Assembly (NCBI GenBank): GCA_958296115.1
Contig: OY282442.1
Coordinates: forward strand, 1,307,158 to 1,371,157
Direction: 5' to 3'
Length of the DNA stretch: 64,000 nt
From: an uncultured Dehalococcoidia bacterium
GTDB lineage: Bacteria > Chloroflexota > Dehalococcoidia > Lucifugimonadales > CAJWER01
Positions 8,050 to 16,499 of this stretch are shown here, piece after piece (the stretch's first letter is position 1; each line of letters begins with the position of its first letter). The notes beneath the pieces were generated by a model that was not told where the DNA came from, ran no database searches, and saw only the letters and a program-made list of their open reading frames with translations. Position numbers and translations under genes: made by a program.

Positions 8050-9178
8050 TCAGGCTTGGGACTGCCGACCATCGCCCCGAAGCCCGCCTATGCCGTGAGT
8101 CAGGTAGGCGTCTATGAAGCCGTCTATGTCTCCATCGAGCGCGCCCTCCGCGTCCGAAGTCTCGTGGCCCGTCCGGTGGTCCTTGACCATCTTGTAAGGG
8201 TGCAGAACGTAGCTGCGTATCTGGTTGCCCCACTCGGCTGAGACGTGCTCGCCCTTGAGCCTGGCGACCTCCTGGGACCTCAGCTTCATCTCCCGCTCCA
8301 TCAGCCTGGCAGTTAGAATCCGCATCGCTATCGCCTTGTTCTGGTGCTGAGACCGCTCGTTCTGGCAGCTAACCCGGATTCCCGTCGGCTCGTGGGTGAT
8401 GCGCACCGCCGTCGAGTTCTTCTGCACGCTCTGCCCGCCAGCTCCACCCGCCTTGAACACCTCGATCCTCAGATCCGAAGGGTCTATGCTCACGTCCACG
8501 CCCTGCTCCACCTCCGGCAGCGCCTCCACCAGCGCGAAGGACGTGTGCCGCGCGTGGTCGGCGTCGAAGGGCGACAGCCGGACCAGCCTATGCACCCCGC
8601 GCTCGGATCTCATGTATCCGTATGCGTATTCGCCGGAAATCTCCAGGGTTGCGCTCTTGACGCCCCCTTCTTCGCCTGGCGATACGTCGAGAACCTGGCA
8701 GCCGAACTCCCTGCGCTCCGACCACCGCGCCAGCATCCGCATCAGCATCCGCACCCAGTCCTGGGACTCCACCCCTCCAGCGCCCGCGTGAACCGCGACG
8801 ATGGCGTTCCGCTGGTCGTATGGACCGGCAAGAGCGAGCTTGAACTCGAGGCCGTCGAGCTTACCGGTCAATCCGCCAATCTCCTCGACGAACGTCTTCG
8901 TCAACGAGTCGTCCTTCTCCTCGATAGCCGCCTCGATCAGCTCCACGAGCGACCCGGCCCGCTCCTCCAGCCCGCTCCACTCCTCCACGTCCCCGCTCAG
9001 GCCCGCGAGCCGCTTCATCTTGGACTGGGCCGACACGGGGTCGTCCCAGAACCCAGCCGCCATCGTCTCCTTTTCGAGCGCGATCATCTCTCTCCGCTTA
9101 CCCTCGATGTCAAAGACGCACCATGAGGTCGGATATCCGTTCACGGATCCGCGCCGCTTCGCCCATCAGGTCATGCAT
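8050..9178 (-). CDS. prfB: Peptide chain release factor 2, with programmed +1 frameshift
   Basis: RF2 recognises UAA and UGA stop codons and triggers peptide release. Reading starts at ATG 9178 (MHDLMGEAARIRERISDLMV) and runs 20 codons to CGT-CTT-TGA (CTT at 9115-9113, in-frame TGA at 9112-9110). A +1 shift on CTT-TGA-C continues as DIEGKRREMIALEKETM. This is the classic RF2 autoregulatory site: when RF2 is scarce, slow UGA termination allows the shift. A weak Shine-Dalgarno-like GGTG lies just upstream of the slip codon. Downstream are the RF2 stop-recognition motif SPF (in RLVRLSPFDADH) and the catalytic GGQ (GAGGQSVQKNSTAVRI). The expected coiled-coil N-domain is present and the length is normal once the shift is included. 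Confidence 0.95.
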
Positions 9179-9271
9179 CGGTGACTATGCCTCGCAAGCT
9201 CGGATGATTTCGCCATCCGAATAATTAAACGACGGCGGCTCCCCATGAGTTAGCGCCGGCGCAGCCAGCCT

Positions 9272-9277
9272 ATTATA
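9272..9277 (-). promoter_or_regulatory. -10 element (TATAAT) upstream of prfB
   Basis: A perfect TATAAT on the minus strand, about 95 bp upstream of the prfB start, in a locally A+T-rich patch of the 9179-9359 gap. No convincing -35 hexamer is seen. The rest of the gap holds only a short inverted repeat near 9332-9348 at the end of the next gene. Confidence 0.45.
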
Positions 9278-9359
9278 TATCAGGGTGGGTGGAGGGCTGA
9301 GAGGTCCCAGCGCGTTCCAGCGCGAAAGTCAGGCAACCACGAGGGTTGCGCCGCCTTCG

Positions 9360-11843
9360 CTACATTCGGGTTCGACGTCCCTTCGGGTCATAGGGCGGCG
9401 TCAGGCGGGCCTTGGCCGGGAAGCGCCGCGCCAGGACCTCGATCTCGTATTCGCCGGAGCGGATGTACTGCGGCGTAACGCCGTCGACGCTCTCCACGTA
9501 GCCCATGCCCACCGAGCGCCCAACCGTGTGGCCGAACGCGCCTGAGGTCGTCCGGCCCACGAGCTCGCCGTTGCGGAAGATCGGCTCGTCGCCCAGCAGC
9601 AGAGGCTCCGGGTCGTCCAGCGCGAAGACCGCAAGACGCCTCGCCAGGCCGTCCCGCCGCTGCGCCAGCAGCGCGCCGCGGCCAATGAAGCCCCCGGGCT
9701 TGTCCATGGCGACCGCGAAACCGAGCCCAGCTTCCAACGGCGTGTCCAGGTCCACTACGTCGTGTCCCCAGGCCCGGTACGCCTTCTCCATCCTCAGGGA
9801 CTCCATCGCGTGAAACCCGGCGAGCCTGAGGCCGTGCGCCTCGCCATGAGCCGCTATCGTGTCGAAGACCCCGGCGGCAAACTCGGTCTTCATGTACAGC
9901 TCCCAGCCAAGCTCCCCGACGTAGGTGATGCGGGTAGCCCGCACCGGCGCGTAGCCGATCGCAACCTCCCGCGAGTGCAGGAAGGGGAACGCCTCGTTTG
10001 ACACGTCGCTGTCCGTAACCTCCGACAGCAGGGCCCGCGACCGGGGCCCCATCAGACCGAGTACGGCATAGGACGAGCTGACGTCCGTCAGCCGCGCGTC
10101 AGCTCCGCTCGGAATGTTGGACTCTATCCAGCCATAGTCCCGGGCCGCAACCGAGCCGCCCGTCACTATCAGGTAGCGGTCCCGGCCCATGCGCGTAACC
10201 GTGAGGTCAGCCTCGATGCCGCCACGCTCGTTCAGCATGGCGGTATATACGACGCGGCCCGTCGGCGCGTCCACGTCGTTGGCGCAGATCCGCTGGAGGA
10301 TACGGGAGGCGTCGCCGCCCTCCAGCATGAACTTGGCAAACGACGTCTGGTCGAACAGCCCGACGCCCTCCCGCACGGCCCGGTGCTCGCCCGCCGAGTA
10401 TTCGAACCAGTTCTGTCTGCCGTAGGAGTACTCGTACTTCGGGGCCGCGCCCTCCGGCGCGAACCAGTTCGGCCGCTCCCATCCCCCCGATTCCCCAAAG
10501 CAGGCCCCCCGCTCCGCAAGGCGGTCGTGGAAGGGCGACCTCCGCGCCATCCGCGCCGTCTCCATCTGCTTGTGCGGCCAGTGCATACCGTACAGCGTAC
10601 CGACCGACTCCACAGTCCGGTCGTACAGGTACTTCCGCCCGTTCTGGTACTCGTGGAACCGGCGCGGATCGACCTCCCACGCGTCCATCGTCGGGTGTCC
10701 GGCCGTCATCCACTCCGCAACCAGCCGGCCCGCGCCCGGCCCGGCCGCTATGCCCGTCGAGTTCAATCCCGCGCATAGGAACATGTTCCGCAGCTCGGGC
10801 GCCTCCCCCAGTATGTACCGGTTGTCCGGAGTAAAGCTCTCCGCGCTGACGTAGAAGCGGTCTATTCCCGCCTCGGCCATCTCTGGCGCTCGATAGACCG
10901 CGTTCTCCCAGAAGACCTTGAAATGGTCCCAGTCAGGCTCCACCAGGCTGAAGTTGTATTCCTCGCCAGGCCCATCGGGCCAAGGCTTGGCGGCTGACTC
11001 GAACCCTCCCATCAGGATGGCGCCCTTCTCCTCCTGGTCGCGCCGAAAATAGATCTGCTCGTCGGGGTCGCGGAGAGACTTTGCGTCGTAGGGCAGCCCC
11101 ATCGGCTTGGTAACCAGGTACATATGCTCGGCTGCCATCAGCGGGACCTTCACCCCCGCCGTCATACCCAAGCGCCTCGACCACATCCCAGCCGCGTTCA
11201 CCACGTACTCGCACGCGATGTCCCCCACGTCCGTGGAGACGCCGGTCACGGCCCGGCCGTCGTGCAGAATCCCCGCAACCCTGACGTTCTCTATCAGGGT
11301 GGCGCCGCGCATCTCCGCGCCCCGCGCCAGCGCCGCCGCGGCAAGATGGGGAACCATCTGGGCGTCCTGCGGAATATAGAGGCCGCCCACCAAGTCCTCT
11401 ATCCTCATCATCGGCCACATCTCGCCCGCCTCCCCCGGACTGATAGGCTCTATCTCGATGCCGTAGGACCTGCCGAGCGAGGCAATCTTCCTGAACTCGT
11501 CCATCCGTCCCTGGGTGCGGGCGACCGAGATGCTCCCGGTCCGCCTGAAACCCGTCTCTATGCCCGTCTCCTCGGTGATGCGGGAGTAGAGATCGATGCT
11601 GTAGCGGGCGATGTCTATCAGCGTCCTGGAGTTGCGAAGCTGTGTGACGAGCCCAGCCGCGTGCCAGGTCGTGCCGCCAGACACGTTCTTGCGCTCCAGC
11701 AGCGCAACGTCCTTCCAGCCCAGCTTTGCCAGATGATACGCCACGCTGCAGCCAGCTATGCCGCCCCCGATGATTACTACACGGGCGTGACTGGGCAGCG
11801 GGGAGTTGCGAGTTGTGTATCGTGTATCGCCTATAATGAGCAT
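9360..11843 (-). CDS. FAD-dependent oxidoreductase/GcvT fusion (dimethylglycine or sarcosine dehydrogenase-like)
   Basis: An ~827-residue fusion in the DMGDH/SarDH family: oxidative demethylation of N-methyl amino acids, passing the methyl group to tetrahydrofolate. The N-terminal DAO-type FAD domain opens with VVIIGGGIAGCSVAYHLAKLG (residues about 22-42), with TTWHAAG near the usual covalent-FAD region. A linker (FAO_M-like) leads at about residue 450 to the aminomethyltransferase (GcvT) domain and its C-terminal barrel. ATG 11843 is chosen because homology begins just after it; an earlier in-frame ATG lies in repeat-like sequence. It stands alone on its strand and is divergent from the EVE-domain gene. 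Exact substrate unresolved: glycine betaine breakdown products are likely. Confidence 0.88.
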   Translation of the reverse strand: MLIIGDTRYTTRNSPLPSHARVVIIGGGIAGCSVAYHLAKLGWKDVALLERKNVSGGTTWHAAGLVTQLRNSRTLIDIARYSIDLYSRITEETGIETGFRRTGSISVARTQGRMDEFRKIASLGRSYGIEIEPISPGEAGEMWPMMRIEDLVGGLYIPQDAQMVPHLAAAALARGAEMRGATLIENVRVAGILHDGRAVTGVSTDVGDIACEYVVNAAGMWSRRLGMTAGVKVPLMAAEHMYLVTKPMGLPYDAKSLRDPDEQIYFRRDQEEKGAILMGGFESAAKPWPDGPGEEYNFSLVEPDWDHFKVFWENAVYRAPEMAEAGIDRFYVSAESFTPDNRYILGEAPELRNMFLCAGLNSTGIAAGPGAGRLVAEWMTAGHPTMDAWEVDPRRFHEYQNGRKYLYDRTVESVGTLYGMHWPHKQMETARMARRSPFHDRLAERGACFGESGGWERPNWFAPEGAAPKYEYSYGRQNWFEYSAGEHRAVREGVGLFDQTSFAKFMLEGGDASRILQRICANDVDAPTGRVVYTAMLNERGGIEADLTVTRMGRDRYLIVTGGSVAARDYGWIESNIPSGADARLTDVSSSYAVLGLMGPRSRALLSEVTDSDVSNEAFPFLHSREVAIGYAPVRATRITYVGELGWELYMKTEFAAGVFDTIAAHGEAHGLRLAGFHAMESLRMEKAYRAWGHDVVDLDTPLEAGLGFAVAMDKPGGFIGRGALLAQRRDGLARRLAVFALDDPEPLLLGDEPIFRNGELVGRTTSGAFGHTVGRSVGMGYVESVDGVTPQYIRSGEYEIEVLARRFPAKARLTPPYDPKGRRTRM
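11832..11837 (+). promoter_or_regulatory. -10 element (TATAAT) ahead of the EVE-domain gene
   Basis: TATAAT on the plus strand about 87 bp before the EVE gene start. A hairpin with arms GGGCGGGTTT/AACCCGCCC (11859-11879) follows in the presumed leader; the same hairpin type is common in these genomes and may be a mobile repeat rather than a regulator. Confidence 0.4.
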
Positions 11844-11923
11844 ATTGTGATGATGTGGGGGCGGGTTTGCAACCCGCCCAATGATTGGTATCCTCATGGC
11901 AGCATCGCGCTAGGAGGGGGCAA

Positions 11924-12403
11924 ATGCCGGAGCCCGGATATTGGCTCTTCAAGTCGGAGCCGTCCGCCTACTCCTTCTCGGACCTGATGTCCGAGGAGGA
12001 CCAGACCGCCGAGTGGGACGGCGTCCGCAACTACCAAGCGCGGAACTTCCTCCGCGACGACGTGAAGCTCGGCGACCGCGTGCTCTTCTACCACTCCAAC
12101 GCCAAGCCCATCGCAGTCGTCGGGACCGCCACCGTCGTGCGCGAGGGCTATCCCGACTTCACCGCCTGGGACCCGGACTCCGACCACCCAGACCCGAAGA
12201 GCTCTCCCGACAACCCTATATGGTTCATGGTGGACATCAAGGGCGACGCCGAGCTCCCCAACCCCGTAACGCTCAAGCGGATCAGGTCCACGCCCGGCCT
12301 CGAAGAGTGCTCCCTCTTCAAGCGCCCGCGCATCTCCGTCCACCCCATCACCAAGGCCGAATGGGACATAATCCTAGACCTGGCGCAGAGAGAGGAGAAT
12401 TGA
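11924..12403 (+). CDS. EVE domain protein (Thy28/PUA-like fold)
   Basis: A 159-residue EVE-domain protein. The typical opening YWLFKSEPSAYSFSDLM and the later GVRNYQARNFL, GDRVLFYHSNAKP and WFMVDIK segments cover the whole domain. EVE folds resemble YTH and PUA domains and bind modified bases in DNA or RNA; bacterial forms are often linked to recognition of modified cytosine or to tRNA/rRNA biology. ATG 11924 is chosen because it follows a very strong ribosome binding site (AGGAGGG, 11913-11919). The binding lipoprotein gene starts one base after its stop, so the two are cotranscribed. Confidence 0.88.
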   Translation: MPEPGYWLFKSEPSAYSFSDLMSEEDQTAEWDGVRNYQARNFLRDDVKLGDRVLFYHSNAKPIAVVGTATVVREGYPDFTAWDPDSDHPDPKSSPDNPIWFMVDIKGDAELPNPVTLKRIRSTPGLEECSLFKRPRISVHPITKAEWDIILDLAQREEN

Positions 12404-12404
12404 A

Positions 12405-13460
12405 ATGGCAAATCGGGCTGGCGGGGATGCGCGTCCCTGGTGGATTGCGTTCATGGGCGCCGCGGCGCTTGCGGGGCTGATCATGTCCCTGGCGTGCTCG
12501 TCCGAGGTCGAGCAGACAGCCGCCTGCGCGGATGAAGGGCAGGTCCTCGACGTGGGCTTCTACGCCTTCTTCGCGCCCATGAGCTACAGCGGCAGCGAAT
12601 CCCCCGGCGCTCCCGGCTTCGATAGTCACCTCGGCTACGAGGCCGACCTGCTCACCGCCCTCGAGAGGATGGACGGCGCAGGACTGGCCTTCTCCCGCAA
12701 GCCCATCGAGCAGTGGGACGACATATGGCTGAAATCGGCCACGCCAGAATACGACATCGTTGGCGGCGGCATCACCATCCTCGACTCGCGCACCCGAAAC
12801 GCCGACGGCGAAGAGGTTGTCGCCTTCACATCCGGCCACGTTACGTTCCGCCAATCCCTCCTCGTGCGCGCCGAGGACGAGCAGCGTCTTTCCAGCCACG
12901 ACAAGCTCACCAGCGGCGTGCGCGTCGGCGCTCTGGCCAACTCCACCGGCGAAGCCCGCCTGCTGGAGATAACCGGCATCGTGAACGCGGACGGCGCACT
13001 GGCCGCGGGAACCCGCGTCGAGACACCCGATGGCGAGGTAACCGCCGACGGCAGCGACAGCTACGTCATCACCTCCGCCAAGGAGACTCCCAACCTCGCC
13101 AAGAGGCAGCGTCTCCACCCACCCTCCGACACCATGCCGCAGGTGATATACCTGGGCGACGAGCTCGGCGAGATCGAGCTGCTGGAAGCCCTCCAAGACG
13201 GCAGAATTGACGCGCTCGCCAGGGGCGAAATCGGCAACCGCGACGCCTCCCACGCCACCAACAGCCAGTTCGTGGTTACGGCCCTCGACGATGCAGTCGA
13301 GCGCGGCGGATTCACCCTCTCGGTGGACGACGCCGACCTGCTCTCATGCCTCAACGAGAAGATCGACTATCTGACGGACAACCGGAACATTGGCTACGCC
13401 GAGTGGCGGGCCGACTCCTCCGTGTTCATTCGACGCGCGGAGGAGTGGACCGGCGGGTAA
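12405..13460 (+). CDS. Extracellular solute-binding lipoprotein, family 3
   Basis: A 351-residue lipoprotein. Residues 12-30 form the signal sequence, ending in SLAC with Cys31 as the lipidation site. The remainder reads as a bac_3 (amino-acid/polar solute) binding fold: VLDVGFYAFFAPMSY at the first strand, GYEADLLTALERM, and the segment WDDIWLKSATPEYDIVGGGITI that closes the pocket. It is larger than the usual ~250 residues because of an insertion around residues 185-235. No permease or ATPase is adjacent, so it may serve a remote transporter or act as a sensor. It is coupled to the EVE gene: GAGGAG lies just before its ATG. Confidence 0.8.
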   Translation: MANRAGGDARPWWIAFMGAAALAGLIMSLACSSEVEQTAACADEGQVLDVGFYAFFAPMSYSGSESPGAPGFDSHLGYEADLLTALERMDGAGLAFSRKPIEQWDDIWLKSATPEYDIVGGGITILDSRTRNADGEEVVAFTSGHVTFRQSLLVRAEDEQRLSSHDKLTSGVRVGALANSTGEARLLEITGIVNADGALAAGTRVETPDGEVTADGSDSYVITSAKETPNLAKRQRLHPPSDTMPQVIYLGDELGEIELLEALQDGRIDALARGEIGNRDASHATNSQFVVTALDDAVERGGFTLSVDDADLLSCLNEKIDYLTDNRNIGYAEWRADSSVFIRRAEEWTGG

Positions 13461-13481
13461 TGCCCGGCTGACGCCGCCCTG

Positions 13482-14210
13482 TTACAGGCTGAGCGTTGGC
13501 TCCAGCTCTCGAAGCCGGCGCCGGCGCTCCTCGTAGTCCGGCATCACGCGGCCAACCTCTTCCCAGAACTTGGGAGAATGGTTCGGGACGAGCATGTGGC
13601 ACAGCTCGTGAACCGTCACGTACTCGATCAGCTCCCGGGGCGCCATCGCGAGCCGGAGATTGAACCGCAAGCTACCCTTCGACGAGCAGCTTCCCCACCG
13701 CGTCTTCTGGTCGCCTATGGATATCCGCGCGGGCTTCACGCCCACCTTGGACTGCCAGCGCTCGACCAGCACGCCTAGCTCCTCGTAGGCGCGCGCCTTG
13801 TACCAGCGCTTGAACATTTCCCGCAGCGCCCCTCGACGCTCCTCACCCGTCAGCGTCTCCGGGCACTTGACCAGGAACGCCCCATTCTCGAGCTTGACGG
13901 ACACCAGGGGCAACGGAGACGGCCGCACGATAATGGGAACCGCGCTTCCCATGTACGGCAGCGACTCGCCCGGCTCGAACTGCCGAGCCACCGGGGCAGG
14001 TCTCTGCTCGCCCAGCTTGCGGATTATCCAATCAGCCCGCTTCCTGACGAGATCCTCGATCTCCCTGTTGCGGGTACGCATCGGAGCCGCGACTTCTACC
14101 AACCCGCCGGGGCGGAGCGTGATTGTGATGGTCTTCCTGCGGCGCGGGCTCCGCGCCACGCTGTATCGGATGACGTCATCGCCCACCCGCAACGAGCGCA
14201 GGGCAGTCAT
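13482..14210 (-). CDS. YgjP-like (DUF45) zinc metallopeptidase-fold protein
   Basis: A 242-residue protein of the YgjP/M48-like group. The zinc motif HELCH (in VTVHELCHMLVPNHSPKFW) supplies two His ligands plus the Glu; the conserved block GDQKTRWGSCSSKG sits just before. E. coli YgjP has been described as a pyrimidine nucleotide pyrophosphatase, whereas homologues fused to restriction systems are thought to be peptidases, so the role is open. It lies 83 bp downstream of rplT on the same strand and may be transcribed with the infC operon. Confidence 0.85.
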   Translation of the reverse strand: MTALRSLRVGDDVIRYSVARSPRRRKTITITLRPGGLVEVAAPMRTRNREIEDLVRKRADWIIRKLGEQRPAPVARQFEPGESLPYMGSAVPIIVRPSPLPLVSVKLENGAFLVKCPETLTGEERRGALREMFKRWYKARAYEELGVLVERWQSKVGVKPARISIGDQKTRWGSCSSKGSLRFNLRLAMAPRELIEYVTVHELCHMLVPNHSPKFWEEVGRVMPDYEERRRRLRELEPTLSL

Positions 14211-14292
14211 GCCAAGTTCAGAAAGGTCACGCCTGTCCCAGCCCTATCTCGTCGGGCGGCAGGATGTGACGGGGGTCATACAGCGAGCGCGG

Positions 14293-14661
14293 CTAGGCCG
14301 CAGATGCCGCGATGCTCTCTTTCGCGCGGGTTGCGACCTGCGCGAAAGCGCCGGGGTCGTTGAGGGCGAGGTCTGCGAGCAGCTTGCGGTTCACCTCCAC
14401 GCCGCCTAGCCGGAGCCCATGCATCAGCTGGCTGTACGATATGCCGTTGGCGCGGGCGGCGGCGTTGATCCTGATGGTCCAGAGACGCCGCATGTCGCCC
14501 TTCTTCTTTCTGCGGTGGACGTAGGAATACTTGAGGGCGTGGATGAGGGACTCGCGGGCTCGGCTGAACAGCAGGCGCCGAACGCCCTGGTGTCCCTTGG
14601 TTTGCTTCAGCACCTTCTTGTGCCGCTTGCGGCGCGTGGCGCCAGTCTTGATCCTGGTCAC
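14293..14661 (-). CDS. rplT: Large ribosomal subunit protein bL20
   Basis: A 122-residue basic protein with the bL20 signature: RRKRHKKVLKQTKGHQGVR at the N-terminus and RRLWTIRINAAARANGISY in the middle. It is needed early in 50S assembly. It is third in the conserved infC-rpmI-rplT order, 46 bp after rpmI. No rplT-binding pseudoknot could be identified by eye. Confidence 0.97.
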   Translation of the reverse strand: MTRIKTGATRRKRHKKVLKQTKGHQGVRRLLFSRARESLIHALKYSYVHRRKKKGDMRRLWTIRINAAARANGISYSQLMHGLRLGGVEVNRKLLADLALNDPGAFAQVATRAKESIAASAA

Positions 14662-14706
14662 TGGGAGACTCCTGGTCTATGTGGGGTGACGGGCAGCGAG
14701 CCGCGC

Positions 14707-14913
14707 CTAGTCGGGCAGTCCGTTCGGAAGGAGTTGGCGGACGCGCTTCTCGTCCCCGCCGGTCACCTCGAGCTTGTGAGAGTAGAGCCGCCTGACGTTC
14801 GCGGGCTTCTTGCGGCGCAGGTGGCTGCGGTGTCCTTTCATGCGGCGCACCTTCCCGGTTCCCGTGATGCGGAAGCGACGGGCCGCTCCCTTGTGAGTCT
14901 TAAGCTTTGGCAC
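14707..14913 (-). CDS. rpmI: Large ribosomal subunit protein bL35
   Basis: A 68-residue basic protein starting MPKLKTHKGAARRFRITGTG, the standard bL35 opening. Its start overlaps the last codons of infC by 14 bp, indicating translational coupling. The length is normal for the family. Confidence 0.97.
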   Translation of the reverse strand: MPKLKTHKGAARRFRITGTGKVRRMKGHRSHLRRKKPANVRRLYSHKLEVTGGDEKRVRQLLPNGLPD

Positions 14914-15478
14914 TGGCTGGCTCCGTTATCTTAGCCTGTTTGGGCTTCGGCTGGTTCTTCTTTGCTGGGCTTACTATCATCGACAGGAAGCGTCCCTCGA
15001 AACTGGGCACCTTATCCACCTTCGCGTCTTCCTTGAGGTCCTCGGCCACCTTGCGCAGCACCTGCATCCCAATCTCCGGGTGGGTTATCTCGCGCCCCCT
15101 GAACATCACCGACACCTTTACCTTGGCGCCCTCGCCCAGCAGCCGCCGCACCACCCGCGTCTTCGCCTCCCTGTCGTGGTCCCCGATGCGGGTCTTGAAC
15201 CTGACCTCCTTGAGTTCGTTCGACGCCCCCTTGGACTTGCTGTCCCTCCGCGCCTCCCGCTCACGCCGGGTTACCTCGTACCGGAACTTGCCGTAGTCCA
15301 TTATCCGGCATACCGGGGGACGCGCAGAGGGCGCGACCTCGACGAGGTCCAGGTTGCGCTCCTCAGCAAGCTCGATAGCCCGGCGAGTGGGCATCACGCC
15401 CAACTGCGAGCCCTTCTCGTCTATGAGAAGGACCTCGGGTATCCTTATCCTATCGTTAGTCCGGTAGTCCTTGGCTAT
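14900..15478 (-). CDS. infC: Translation initiation factor IF-3, non-AUG start
   Basis: About 192 residues covering both IF-3 domains: RTNDRIRIPEVLLIDEKGSQLG at the N-terminus, DLVEVAPSARPPVCRIMDYGKFRYE before the linker, and the C-domain containing VKVSVMFRGREITHPEIG. No ATG, GTG or TTG lies in frame near the expected start. ATA 15478 has AGGA seven bases upstream and is the best-placed start; ATT 15484 is the alternative. IF-3 genes elsewhere use AUU so that IF-3 can repress its own rare start codon, so an AUA start fits that logic. A five-codon ATG reading frame (15492-15475) ends in a TAG overlapping this ATA. A lysine/proline-rich tail follows the C-domain. Confidence 0.92.
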   Translation of the reverse strand: MAKDYRTNDRIRIPEVLLIDEKGSQLGVMPTRRAIELAEERNLDLVEVAPSARPPVCRIMDYGKFRYEVTRREREARRDSKSKGASNELKEVRFKTRIGDHDREAKTRVVRRLLGEGAKVKVSVMFRGREITHPEIGMQVLRKVAEDLKEDAKVDKVPSFEGRFLSMIVSPAKKNQPKPKQAKITEPASAKA

Positions 15479-15492
15479 GCGAATGTCCTCAT
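15475..15492 (-). promoter_or_regulatory. Five-codon upstream reading frame (MRTFA) overlapping the infC start
   Basis: ATG at 15492 follows AAGAAGG (15501-15507) at an ideal eight-base spacing and reads ATG-AGG-ACA-TTC-GCA-TAG. The stop overlaps the putative infC ATA as ATAG. Ribosomes ending here would sit on the infC start, which could allow initiation at a poor codon. The reading frame is seen; the function is inference. Confidence 0.4.
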
Positions 15493-15533
15493 GAAGCCAG
15501 CCTTCTTGCCCGACTCCAGCAACGCCGCATCTG

Positions 15534-15563
15534 AATATAGCACACGACGGGCGCCCGCAACAA
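15534..15563 (-). promoter_or_regulatory. Probable infC operon promoter
   Basis: On the minus strand: -35 TTGTTG (15558-15563), an 18-bp spacer and -10 TATATT (15534-15539). It is about 45 bp upstream of the infC start, and the dispersed element at 15583 begins only 20 bp beyond the -35. Confidence 0.5.
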
Positions 15564-15582
15564 TAGCGGGAACCCACCAAAC

Positions 15583-16449
15583 CAGGGCAATCTAATGGCC
15601 CCTCGTTCAGTTCGCCCGGCAGGGCAACCTACGTGTCTCCCGCCAGCGGGGGATTGATGCGGGCGCGCTGAATCGCCCTCACCCGTCAAGGGGGAGGGGA
15701 GGTTGCAGGCGGGACGCCTGCGCTCCTGCGCGCCTATGTCGCGTTGTCTCGGCCGGCTCCTTTGCGGGCTTATCACCCTCACCCTAGCCCTCTCCCATCG
15801 AGGGAGAGGGGGTAAGAGCGGGGAATCGCCCTTGTCTCCTAGCCCTTTCCCTTCGGGGGAGGGGCGCAGGGCGGGGCGTTTGCCCTCACCCTGGCCCTTT
15901 CCCCCGTGAGGGAGAGGGTACTTGGCGGGTCTTGCGACCCGCGCCCTATCTACTCCTGGTTTCTCCCGCTCTCGCGGGAGATGAGTTTGCCTTGCAAGGC
16001 AGTGACTCCGGTACTTGCTTCGAGGATGCCGACGTCGATCGCCCGCCGACACTGGGGGTGCAGCCCCTCCTCTAACTTTCTCGGACGGCTGACGGGCCCT
16101 TGCGGGACCGCCTGCGTTTCGCGCTTGGACCTTCCACCCGCCAAGGCGTCGGGCTGCGCTGGCTACGGTCCTCCCGGTCGTCCGAGAGTCCGCACCTGGA
16201 ACGGGGGAGACGCATTTGGCACTGCGTCCTCCTGGCGAGGCGCCGAAACACAGCCGGACCTTCTCATACCGCAGGTGGTCCCGTCCCAACATCAGCGACG
16301 GCATGAATGCCCTGAAGATTTGGCAGAGGTGGTTCTGTGCTCGTTTGGGGTACGCCCCTTCGGGCCGTCTACCAGACTAGCACGGCTGTTCTCGCGGTGT
16401 CAAGGGGTGATTCGGGGCAATTTTGGGGCAATTTAGATGCGACTGCCCT
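15583..16449 (+). mobile_element. Dispersed structured repeat element, copy 1 (MITE-like)
   Basis: The first of three copies. It is bounded by CAGGGCAATC (15583-15592) and AGATGCGACTGCCCT (16435-16449), imperfect versions of the terminal inverted repeat seen intact in copy 2. The right ~550 bp closely match copies 2 and 3; the left ~180 bp differ and carry other repeats. The conserved core holds perfect hairpins at 15925-15942 (GCGGGTC/GACCCGC), 15963-15980 (CTCCCGC/GCGGGAG), a 14-nt palindrome at 15988-16001 and a G4/C4 hairpin at 16055-16067. REP-like hairpins lie at 15773-15815 and 15882-15918. No transposase is encoded. It fills the whole gap between infC and the next gene. Confidence 0.75.
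15705..15726. repeat. Short hairpin repeat GCAGGCG/CGCCTGC
   Basis: A perfect seven-base stem with a GGA loop, followed by GCTCC. An identical copy is at 45919-45940, outside the large element, so it is an independent small repeat family. Confidence 0.7.
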
Positions 16450-16499
16450 AACCTCCAAACCTCACCAAATCCACGGCCTGGAGACAAGGAGACCCCGGC

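Noticed and set aside
15906..16436. Open frame of 176 codons across element copy 1, with similar frames in copies 2 and 3
   Set aside because: The frame is conserved only because the DNA is conserved. Its translation is rich in Arg, Pro, Ser and Cys with no fold-like pattern, lacks a ribosome site and is dominated by the hairpins.
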